Program-made: the position numbers and the translations under genes
Part shown: positions 1-7,273 of the stretch, piece after piece
How positions within the stretch are numbered: the stretch's first letter is position 1
Layout: every line of letters begins with the position of its first letter
NCBI RefSeq assembly: GCF_029360705.1
Contig: NZ_JARKMX010000002.1
Span: 1-64,000, forward strand
Reading direction: 5' to 3'
Length of the DNA: 64,000 bases
Origin: Paraflavitalea pollutisoli
GTDB lineage: Bacteria; Bacteroidota; Bacteroidia; Chitinophagales; Chitinophagaceae
The notes under the pieces: generated by a model
Seen by the model: only the letters and a program-made list of their open reading frames with translations
What the model was told of the DNA's origin: nothing
Databases searched by the model: none

Positions 1-60
1 AATATGCGCGTTAACAATCTTTAACTTAAAGTCGGATTTGTGTTTTCTGTATTTAACCAT

Positions 61-98
61 AAAAAAAGCCCCCAAATAGTGTCTAACTTTTTGGGGGC
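61..98 (-). terminator. Intrinsic terminator of the GH5 gene
   Basis: On the minus strand a GCCCCCAAA / TTTGGGGGC stem with an 11-14 base loop is followed by seven T residues. It lies about 30 bases after the GH5 stop codon and would end the GH30-GH30-GH5 transcript. Confidence 0.85.
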
Positions 99-128
99 AG
101 TGCATTTGGTACACCCTCCCTGTATTAC

Positions 129-1865
129 TTATTTCTTGCGCGTCAGCTGTATGCTGCGCAGGTTGAAATTACCTTTATTGGCGAGCACCCGGATGGAAAG
201 GGTTTTTCCTTTCAGGTACACATACGCGGGCTTGGTGTATTGCCAGTTCTTTTCGCCACCGGTATTGGGTACCAGCACCTCCCAAGGCGCGGGTGTATCA
301 CCGATCAGTACTGCAATGCGGCCTGAATCGTTGCCGGCAGCCACTTCAAATGCCACATCGTATCTCCCTTCCCTGGCCAGGCTTACCGTGTATTGCATCC
401 ACTCGCCGTCTTCGATGGAAAATATATAGGCGCCGTTGTCATCAGCCTGTATATCCACCCCATCGTTGCGATAAGCGCCACCCCGATTACCGCGGGTATT
501 GACGCCGGGGGTATAATGATAGCTCGCAGAATCCCTATCGTAATAAGCGTGACGCTGACGGCCCAGATCGAAATCAACCGCTGCGATGGTTGTCTTCGGT
601 CCTACCACCACCGTTTTGAAAGGCAGGGTGGCTGTCGATTGTACCTGACGGAACATGGCATCTACCACATCGCGGTGCAGGATATTGTTCTGGATCTTGA
701 TGTTCTCGATGAATTCCTGCAAAGTCTTCCAGGCATCTGCTTCGGAAGGCTTGGGGCCTTTGCCAGCCCAGTAGTCCAGCAGTTGCTGATAGCCCTGGGG
801 TATCTTGATCTCGAGTGGTTGGTTGCGGCCCATCTTCTTATTCTGCCACCAGGCCCAGCCAATGCCATGGCCCTCTACCAGTCCGATCGCTTCTGTAAAC
901 CAGGTATTGGAGTTTTCACCCGACTCTCCCAACCATACCGGTACATTTTCCTGGTCGCGCAACTTGAGGAAACCGCGAATGGCATCATCGGTATTGAAGT
1001 TGCCGTATTTGTGAAAGCTCAATACCATGTTGTTGTCCCAAACAGGCATAACACCGCGGTAATTGTTACCAAAGCCATTGCCTTCGATGATCACGATGTG
1101 GTTGTTGTCTACCTCACGGATGGCCTTTGTAATGTCCACCATCAGCTTGCGCAACGGGATATTCTTATTCTCGGCAGTGCCGCGTGTATCCTTGGGATCC
1201 TCAAAACCCCAGTTGGGCTCGTTGATGATGTCATAGCCGCCTATCCAGGGTTCGTTGGCATACCGCTCAGCCAGCTTACGCCAGAGCGCGATCGTTTTCT
1301 GCTGGTTGGCCTCACTATCCCAGGTGGATGGTTTGTTGGGATCACGGTCGGAGATATTCAGGTCGTTGCCCTGACCACCGGGAGCCGCATGCAGGTCAAG
1401 GATCAAATAGATCTTGTTGGCCTTACACCATTGCAGCAGCGCGTCGGTCATGGCAAAACCTTTCTCGAGCCAGGTTTGCTGACCTGCTACCGGTTCCTCT
1501 TCTACCGGTGGCGTATAGAGATTGTAGTGCATGGGCAGGCGCATCGAGTTGAAACCCCAGGCAGCCATGCTGTCAATATCCGTTTTAGTGGTGTGGTTGG
1601 CGAGCCAGGCCTCATAGAACTGGTCGGCTTTTTCTTTTCCCACCACTTCTTCGATCTTTGCCCGAATGCGGTGCTGGGTACCGATATTACTGAGCTTGAA
1701 CATATATCCTTCCTGCAGCATCCAGCCGCCGAGGCCCATGCCCCGCAGGATAACTTTCTCTCCTTTTTCGTTGACGATATCTTTACCACGGGTTTTCAGG
1801 AACCCTTGTCCGTAAGTAGTAACAGCAAGTGAAACAATGGCCAGCAATGAAAGGGTCTTGCGCAT
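129..1865 (-). CDS. Secreted GH5 family glycoside hydrolase with C-terminal CBM6-like domain
   Basis: Protein of 578 residues with a signal peptide (about 1-19, cleavage near TTYG/Q). Residues 25-400 form a GH5 (cellulase superfamily) TIM barrel. The acid/base is E216 in the IINEPNW motif and the nucleophile is E314 in WLGESGE; RGMGLGGW at 41-48 is the usual entry strand. Residues about 425-578 look like a CBM6/CBM35-type carbohydrate-binding domain (DGEWMQYTVSL, GGxxNWQ, IRVLANKGNFNLRSIQL). Family knowledge gives endo- or exo-beta-glucanase activity; the exact linkage cannot be read from sequence. It is the last gene of a minus-strand run with two GH30 genes (50-base gap), which favours beta-glucan such as beta-1,3/1,6-glucan as substrate. 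It probably acts in the periplasm or outside the cell. Confidence 0.85.
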   Translation of the reverse strand: MRKTLSLLAIVSLAVTTYGQGFLKTRGKDIVNEKGEKVILRGMGLGGWMLQEGYMFKLSNIGTQHRIRAKIEEVVGKEKADQFYEAWLANHTTKTDIDSMAAWGFNSMRLPMHYNLYTPPVEEEPVAGQQTWLEKGFAMTDALLQWCKANKIYLILDLHAAPGGQGNDLNISDRDPNKPSTWDSEANQQKTIALWRKLAERYANEPWIGGYDIINEPNWGFEDPKDTRGTAENKNIPLRKLMVDITKAIREVDNNHIVIIEGNGFGNNYRGVMPVWDNNMVLSFHKYGNFNTDDAIRGFLKLRDQENVPVWLGESGENSNTWFTEAIGLVEGHGIGWAWWQNKKMGRNQPLEIKIPQGYQQLLDYWAGKGPKPSEADAWKTLQEFIENIKIQNNILHRDVVDAMFRQVQSTATLPFKTVVVGPKTTIAAVDFDLGRQRHAYYDRDSASYHYTPGVNTRGNRGGAYRNDGVDIQADDNGAYIFSIEDGEWMQYTVSLAREGRYDVAFEVAAGNDSGRIAVLIGDTPAPWEVLVPNTGGEKNWQYTKPAYVYLKGKTLSIRVLANKGNFNLRSIQLTRKK

Positions 1866-1915
1866 AGAAGCGGGTTTACGATTTATGGGTGATCATAACG
1901 CAGCAGTGCCGCGTT

Positions 1916-3331
1916 TTATTTTTTCCAGACATAGGTAGCCATCGCGCCGGCGGGCAGCGTGGCGGTGAATGTTTTCTTCTTATACTGCACGTCGAAGGTG
2001 GACGGTTCTTTACTGTCGTTGAGCACCACCAGCACCAATTGCCCCTGTGGATTTTGAAATGCCACATTGGTTAATGATCCCGGAACATTGCTCGCGATGC
2101 GTACAGAACCCGGACGTACGAATTTGCCGGCATGGGCTATCGAGTAATAAGCCGGGTTACGCTCCACCTCATCCTTGTCGATAGTCACAGCGCCCAAACA
2201 GCGGTCGCAGCCACCCCGATCGGTATGCGGTTTCAACTGTGGGTTGGAAGACAGGTTCCACTCGATCACGGTACGGCTCCAGTTACGGCTGGCGCCAATG
2301 ATGAGGTTGCGTACATGCTCTGCAATATCCCGTTTCATATTACCAGGTGCACCTACCCACTGCTCGGTGAAATACAGGTTCTTGTCGGGATGGGCTTCGT
2401 GTACCTTCGACAGCGCTTCGATCTTGCCACCGTACAGGTGGAAGGCCGATCCGTCGATGTACTTCTTAGCGCCGGGATCGTCGAGTATCGAGATGGGGTA
2501 CTCGGGTTTATCGGCATTGTGGTCGTAGATGATGATCTTGGTTTTGACACCCGCCTGCTGGAAGGCAGGTCCCAGGTGATCGCGCACGAATTCTCCCTGA
2601 TCTGGCGCCAGCATCAGCAGGCTCGGCGTGTTGCCGGGGTGCAGGGGTTCATTCTGTACAGTGATGGACTCGATGCGAATACCTTCTGCCTGCATTGCCT
2701 GGATATATTTCACGAAGTACTTCGCATAGGCCGGGAAATATTCTTTTTTCAGGCTTCCCCCTCTCACATCCCCATTGGTCTTCATCCACACCGGAGGTGA
2801 CCAGGGCGAGCCCATGATCTTGATCTCAGGGTTGATGGCCAGTATCTCTTTCACGATGGGTATCACTGCGACCCGGTCGGGACCCAGGTCAAACCGCTTC
2901 ATGTCGGTATCCGTTTCGCCGACAGGCAGGTCGTTGTAGGAAAACACTTTTTCATCGAGGTCGGAGGCGCCGATGCTCAGGCGGATATAACTGCCGCCAA
3001 TGCCATTGTCTTCGGGCGAAAACAATTCCTTCAACAAAGCGGTGCGGGCAGCCTGGCTCATGCCCATCAGGTGGCCGGCACTGCCACCAGTAAGCGCCCA
3101 GCCATACCCGTCGATGCCCTGGTATTTAGGGCCGTCGTCTACGGTGATAACGGTGGCACCGGCTTTCTTCTTGGAAAATACCGGCGCTGCCGTCTGCTGC
3201 TGAAACAGGATATTGTTAGCGGGGTCGGTCAGGTAGGTGGTCACGGCACCTTTTTGTGCAGTGGCCACGGCGGCGATCGTCAGGCAACAGCCCAACAAGG
3301 CGGTTTTCATCAATGGCTTTATCATATGCAA
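1916..3331 (-). CDS. Secreted GH30 family glycoside hydrolase (copy 1)
   Basis: Protein of 471 residues with an N-terminal signal peptide (cleavage near AVATA/Q, residue 25-26). The GH30 signature is clear: GYGWALTGGSAGHL at about 75-88, SPWSPPVWMK at 175-184, acid/base E228 in TVQNEPLHPG and nucleophile E323 in YFTEQWVG. A short beta-sandwich tail (about 400-471) ends in a glucosylceramidase-type C-terminal domain. GH30 enzymes retain configuration and include glucosylceramidases, beta-1,6-glucanases and xylanases; subfamily 3 beta-1,6-glucanase is attractive given the neighbours but unproven. It lies 9 bases downstream of a second GH30 gene, so the two are probably co-translated. The two differ widely in sequence, so this is an old duplication or two separate recruitments. 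A start two codons later (MIKP) is equally possible. Confidence 0.87.
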   Translation of the reverse strand: MHMIKPLMKTALLGCCLTIAAVATAQKGAVTTYLTDPANNILFQQQTAAPVFSKKKAGATVITVDDGPKYQGIDGYGWALTGGSAGHLMGMSQAARTALLKELFSPEDNGIGGSYIRLSIGASDLDEKVFSYNDLPVGETDTDMKRFDLGPDRVAVIPIVKEILAINPEIKIMGSPWSPPVWMKTNGDVRGGSLKKEYFPAYAKYFVKYIQAMQAEGIRIESITVQNEPLHPGNTPSLLMLAPDQGEFVRDHLGPAFQQAGVKTKIIIYDHNADKPEYPISILDDPGAKKYIDGSAFHLYGGKIEALSKVHEAHPDKNLYFTEQWVGAPGNMKRDIAEHVRNLIIGASRNWSRTVIEWNLSSNPQLKPHTDRGGCDRCLGAVTIDKDEVERNPAYYSIAHAGKFVRPGSVRIASNVPGSLTNVAFQNPQGQLVLVVLNDSKEPSTFDVQYKKKTFTATLPAGAMATYVWKK

Positions 3332-3340
3332 ACGCGTGGA

Positions 3341-4759
3341 TTAATTGATAACTAGGGTACTGATCGAATGCGGCAGGCTTTCTGTTGGCGCTCCTTTACC
3401 ATCGAGCCATAGGTGGTACGGCAGTTTCTGGTCGGTGGTATTCATCACGATCACCACGATACTGCCATCGGTATTCTTAAAAGCCGTGGTTTGCAATTGT
3501 GCCCTGCTGGCAGAAGCTGCAATACGTTTGGCCCCGGGACGGATAAACTTCGAAAAATGACCAATGTACCAATAAGCATTGGTGTAGATCAGCTTGCCCG
3601 TTTGTGTATTGGCATGAATGGGCGCAAAGCAGAAATTACCAACGTGGTTGGGACCACCTTTCTCGTCGAGCAGGATGTTCCAGTCGGTCCAGGCTACGGT
3701 ACCGTTGTTGAAATCGTTGATCATCGAATAGCCATAACGTTCACCCAACGACCAGTTGTTGACGCTATCGAGGTCAAACTTCTCTTTACAACCTTCTGTA
3801 AAGATCAGGTTCTTATCGGGGAATGCCTGGTTCACAAGGCGCAGGTTATCGAATTGCATCGGACCACCGGTCCAGGTTTCGTACCAATGAAAACCAACAC
3901 CCCATACATATTTGGCAGCCTCTTTATCGTTCAGGATCACACTGGCGCGCTGAAAAAGCAGGTCGCGGTTATGATCCCAGGCAATCAGCTTTTTGCTGCC
4001 CAATCCCTGCTTTTGCAGGGTGGGTCCGAGGTATTGCTTGATAAAGTCACGCTCGTCTTCTGCACTGAATATGCAAGACTCCCAGCGTTGCTTCGCCATA
4101 GGTTCATTTTGCACAGAAAGGCCCCAGACGGGAATGCCTTTTGCCTCATAGGTCTTGATAAATTTCACGTAGTAATTGGCCCAGTGCTGGCGATTCTCGG
4201 GCTTCAGCTTACCACCCTGCAACAAACTGTTGTTGTCTTTCATCCAGGCGGGTGGGCTCCAGGGGCTCACGTACAAGGGCAATTTACCACCGGCTGCCGT
4301 GATGGCCTGTTTGATAAAAGGAATGCGGTATTGCTCGTCGTGGGCCACGCTAAATGTCTTCAGCTCGGTATCATTGTCTTCCACATAGGTGTAACTGCCA
4401 CTGGAAAAATCACAGCTGTGTATAGTGGTACGGGCTAACGTATACCCAATGCCCTTATTCTTATCAAAATAAGCGGTCATAAACTCCTGTTGTTCCGCCT
4501 TGCCCAGTTTGGCGAAGGTTTCTGCCGAGGCGTCTGTCAAGGCTCCACCAATACCCATAAACGACTGGAAGCTGTTGCGGGGATCGATAAAGATACAGGG
4601 CTGTGTTTCGAGGGGTTGTTTGAGGTCTTTGAAGTTCAGCTGACCTTGCTGACTAATACGAAGGTCCGATTGCTGGGCAGTGGTGTACACCATCACTTTT
4701 TGCTGGGCCTGGGCCGACAGGCAGGCAGGCACGATCATTATGGCAAGGAGTCTTTTCAT
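3341..4759 (-). CDS. Secreted GH30 family glycoside hydrolase (copy 2)
   Basis: Protein of 472 residues with a signal peptide (about 1-18, LSAQA/Q). The GH30 barrel contains FMGIGGALTDASAETF (67-82), SPWSPPAWMKDN (165-176), acid/base E219 in SVQNEP and nucleophile E322 in FTEGCKEKF, followed by a C-terminal beta domain (KFIRPGAKRIAASAS). This is the canonical glucosylceramidase/beta-1,6-glucanase layout, close to full family length. It is the first gene of the three-gene minus-strand hydrolase run and has a 384-base divergent upstream region shared with the ThuA gene. Two GH30 enzymes plus a GH5 enzyme next to a chitinase suggest stepwise digestion of fungal-type cell wall glucan; that role is inference. 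Confidence 0.88.
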   Translation of the reverse strand: MKRLLAIMIVPACLSAQAQQKVMVYTTAQQSDLRISQQGQLNFKDLKQPLETQPCIFIDPRNSFQSFMGIGGALTDASAETFAKLGKAEQQEFMTAYFDKNKGIGYTLARTTIHSCDFSSGSYTYVEDNDTELKTFSVAHDEQYRIPFIKQAITAAGGKLPLYVSPWSPPAWMKDNNSLLQGGKLKPENRQHWANYYVKFIKTYEAKGIPVWGLSVQNEPMAKQRWESCIFSAEDERDFIKQYLGPTLQKQGLGSKKLIAWDHNRDLLFQRASVILNDKEAAKYVWGVGFHWYETWTGGPMQFDNLRLVNQAFPDKNLIFTEGCKEKFDLDSVNNWSLGERYGYSMINDFNNGTVAWTDWNILLDEKGGPNHVGNFCFAPIHANTQTGKLIYTNAYWYIGHFSKFIRPGAKRIAASASRAQLQTTAFKNTDGSIVVIVMNTTDQKLPYHLWLDGKGAPTESLPHSISTLVIN

Positions 4760-5143
4760 CTGAGTTTTTTTCTACTACAAAATTCAATGATAATTCAATG
4801 GTCCGGGTACTATTTCGACACCAATCTGCCCGGAATTATGAACCGGTTAGGGGCGGTAACGAAGACTTTGGAACACGCCTCAAAAGTGCTGATTTACAGG
4901 GGTTGGGTCCAAATTTCACACTACGCCAAAACCACTACATTTTTAAAATTAAAGATTGACAACCAAGCATTTACTAATACTTCCGCCCCTTCAGCACTAC
5001 GCCTTTGGACCGTCACGTCGTTACATCGCTTATTTTCATAGCACTATATGGGAGCATTCGCACGACAGAAGTTACACCATCAAGTAACGAATCGTGCGGA
5101 GCATAACCAGTATAATCGTCTTTCAACGCCTTATCAAATTCTT
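4760..5143. other. Divergent intergenic region between GH30 and ThuA genes
   Basis: 384 bases without a credible gene. It must hold promoters in both directions. The only clear structure is the nested inverted repeat at 5059-5098. No good TAnnTTTG element was found on either strand. Confidence 0.6.
5059..5098 (+). promoter_or_regulatory. Nested inverted repeat in the ThuA leader
   Basis: An outer CGCACGA / TCGTGCG pair (5059-5065 with 5092-5098) encloses an inner GTTAC / GTAAC pair (5071-5075 with 5084-5088). The element sits 45 bases upstream of the ThuA start. There is no T run, so it is not a terminator; an operator or a structured leader would fit. Confidence 0.4.
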
Positions 5144-5914
5144 ATGCGACAACTTGCCTGTATATGCCTGGTAACTGTAATTTGCCTGGTAGCCTTCTTA
5201 CCATCCTGGGGCCAGGCGCCCGCCCCCAGATTCCGGGCCCTGGCGGTCTATGAGAACGGGGGGCATCATATTGCCTACTCCAAAGCTGCCAGACCCTGGC
5301 TCGATAAGCTGGCGGCCGACTCGCAGTTTGTGATCGACTATGTGAACAATATGGATTCGGCCAACGAATCTTTTCTTGCCCGGTACCAATTGATCATCCA
5401 GCTCGACTACCCGCCGTATGCCTGGCCGTCAGCCGCTGTTGCGGCATTTGAACGGTATATTAAAGAAGGACGCGGTGGATGGGTAGGTTTTCACCATGCC
5501 GGCCTGCTGGGTGAATTTGACGGCTACAAGATGTGGGACTGGTTTTCGCAATTCATGGGCGATATTCGCTTTACCAATTATATCGGCGATTTTGCTGCCG
5601 GCGAAGTTGTGGTGGAAGACAGCACACACCCTGTGACGCGCGGATTGCCCCGGCGCTTTACCATCAAACGGGAAGAATGGTATACCTGGAACAAAAGCCC
5701 CCGACCGCAGGTGCGGGTACTGGCCAGTGTGGACGAAAGTACCTATCAACCCAAAAGCAACACGACGATGGGCGATCATCCCGTAATATGGACCAATCCC
5801 CACGTGAAAGCCCGGAACGTTTATATATTCATGGGACATGGTCCCGATCTGCTGGAGAATGCCGCCTATACCCGGTTGGTCAGCAACGCTATCCATTGGG
5901 CAGCCAGGAAGTGA
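5144..5914 (+). CDS. Secreted ThuA-domain protein
   Basis: The start at 5144 (MRQLACICLV) is preferred over the in-frame ATG at 5048 because it places a normal signal peptide (cleavage near PSWG/Q) at the N-terminus. The mature part, about 230 residues, is a ThuA-like class I glutamine-amidotransferase fold. Family hallmarks are LIIQLDYPP, GGWVGFHHAGLL, HPVTRGLP and MGDHPVIWT followed by GHGPDLL. ThuA proteins are linked to disaccharide or glycan metabolism, but their chemistry is largely unresolved. The gene is followed 85 bases later by the GH18 chitinase in the same direction, and the GH30/GH5 genes diverge upstream, so a role in polysaccharide breakdown is likely. Confidence 0.83.
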   Translation: MRQLACICLVTVICLVAFLPSWGQAPAPRFRALAVYENGGHHIAYSKAARPWLDKLAADSQFVIDYVNNMDSANESFLARYQLIIQLDYPPYAWPSAAVAAFERYIKEGRGGWVGFHHAGLLGEFDGYKMWDWFSQFMGDIRFTNYIGDFAAGEVVVEDSTHPVTRGLPRRFTIKREEWYTWNKSPRPQVRVLASVDESTYQPKSNTTMGDHPVIWTNPHVKARNVYIFMGHGPDLLENAAYTRLVSNAIHWAARK

Positions 5915-5999
5915 CCTGGTGCACACCCTACCAAGACATACACCCACCAAACATTCATACCGGACACTACCGGATCACCCATTCAAAACCAGGATACAA

Positions 6000-7103
6000 A
6001 TGAGAACCTTTGCTTTGCTATTTGCTGTACTATGCGCTGCTACTACTGTGACGAGCCAGGATACTGGTAAACGCCCGGTGGTTATTGGTTATGTAGGCGG
6101 TTACCGCGGTCTCGTGAATACATCGATCATCGATGTCAAGAAGCTGACCCATATCAATTACGCCTTTGTCGATGTGCAAGGCAACCGGGCATTTCTCACC
6201 AATGAGAAAACCGACACGACCAATTTTAGAACACTCAACCTGCTCAAACAACAAAACCCCGATCTGAAGATCCTCATCTCCATCGGCGGTTGGAGCTGGA
6301 GCAAAAACTTTTCCGATGCTGTACTGACGGATACCAGCCGACGTGCGTTTGCCCTCTCCTCGGTGGCTATCGTACGCCAATACAAACTCGACGGTGTCGA
6401 CATCGACTGGGAGTATCCCGGTATGAATGGCGACAACAACAAGTTTCGCCCTGAAGACAAACAAAACTATACGCTGATGTTTCAGGCCATTCGTGAGGAG
6501 CTGACCAAACTACAGCAGGAAACCGGCAAGTATTACCTGCTCACGACCGCCACCGGTGGCTTTCCGCAATACCTCGACCATACGGAGATGGCCAAGGCAC
6601 AGGAGTACCTGGATTATGTCAACCTCATGACCTATGATTTCAGCTATGGTCAGGCAGGGCATCATACCAACCTGTTTCCTTCGAAGAATTATGACAAAGA
6701 AAATTCGGCCCATAAAGCGGTAACTACATATATAGCCGCCGGCGTGCCGGCTCATAAACTGGTGATGGGACTTGCCTTTTATGGCAAAGGTGGCACCGTA
6801 GACAGTGTGGCGGATCATGGATTCCAACAAAAATATACGGGCAACTTCCGCGTGGGTGGTTATACCTATATCAGGGATAGCCTGGCCAACAAGAAAGGTT
6901 TTAAGGCTTATTGGGATAAAAATGCCAAAGCCCCTTATCTCTTCAATGCCGAAGAAAAGAAATTCGCGACCTATGATGATGAGCGTTCGGTAAAATACAA
7001 ATGCCGTTACGTGAAGAAACACAAGATGGGCGGTGTCATGTTCTGGGAGTATTCCTCCGACCCGAAGACTTACCTGTTAAATGCGATCCATAAAGACTTA
7101 TAA
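6000..7103 (+). CDS. Secreted GH18 chitinase
   Basis: The start at 6000 (MRTFALLFAV) gives a 367-residue protein with a signal peptide ending near TVTS/Q; the longer in-frame extension overlaps ThuA and lacks secretion features. A single GH18 barrel carries SIGGW at 94-98, the catalytic DGVDIDWEYP motif with D131, D134, D136 and proton donor E138, MTYDF in the middle and a C-terminal GGVMFWEYSSD. These are the residues needed for substrate-assisted cleavage of chitin or other GlcNAc beta-1,4 polymers. There is no chitin-binding module, so it may act on soluble chitooligosaccharides. A strong terminator follows 16 bases after the stop. Confidence 0.9.
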   Translation: MRTFALLFAVLCAATTVTSQDTGKRPVVIGYVGGYRGLVNTSIIDVKKLTHINYAFVDVQGNRAFLTNEKTDTTNFRTLNLLKQQNPDLKILISIGGWSWSKNFSDAVLTDTSRRAFALSSVAIVRQYKLDGVDIDWEYPGMNGDNNKFRPEDKQNYTLMFQAIREELTKLQQETGKYYLLTTATGGFPQYLDHTEMAKAQEYLDYVNLMTYDFSYGQAGHHTNLFPSKNYDKENSAHKAVTTYIAAGVPAHKLVMGLAFYGKGGTVDSVADHGFQQKYTGNFRVGGYTYIRDSLANKKGFKAYWDKNAKAPYLFNAEEKKFATYDDERSVKYKCRYVKKHKMGGVMFWEYSSDPKTYLLNAIHKDL

Positions 7104-7119
7104 AAGGTCTATCATTAAA

Positions 7120-7154
7120 GCGCCTGGAACCTTGTCGGTTCCAGGCGCTTTTTT
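7120..7154 (+). terminator. Intrinsic terminator after GH18 gene
   Basis: A perfect 12-bp stem (GCGCCTGGAACC / GGTTCCAGGCGC) with a 5-base loop is followed by six T residues on the plus strand, 16 bases after the chitinase stop codon. Confidence 0.95.
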
Positions 7155-7273
7155 ATTATTGTATTATGGTTAGTAAGTTGGTCGACTCCGCAGTGCTCCC
7201 GCCTGATTGACCCGATCATAGACACCTTTCATCCTCGTTGCCTTGCTGCCTCTGTTGCCTCGTTGCCTTCCTA

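Noticed and set aside
393-1832. Long plus-strand open frame of 479 codons opposite GH5
   Set aside because: It is a mirror of the GH5 gene in another frame, has no domain and has biased residues typical of antisense frames.
3413-4438. Long plus-strand frame of 341 codons opposite GH30
   Set aside because: Antisense shadow; the minus-strand GH30 has all catalytic residues and a signal peptide.
129-7103. Classic Sus-type polysaccharide utilisation locus
   Set aside because: No SusC/SusD pair or TonB-dependent receptor was found in the window.
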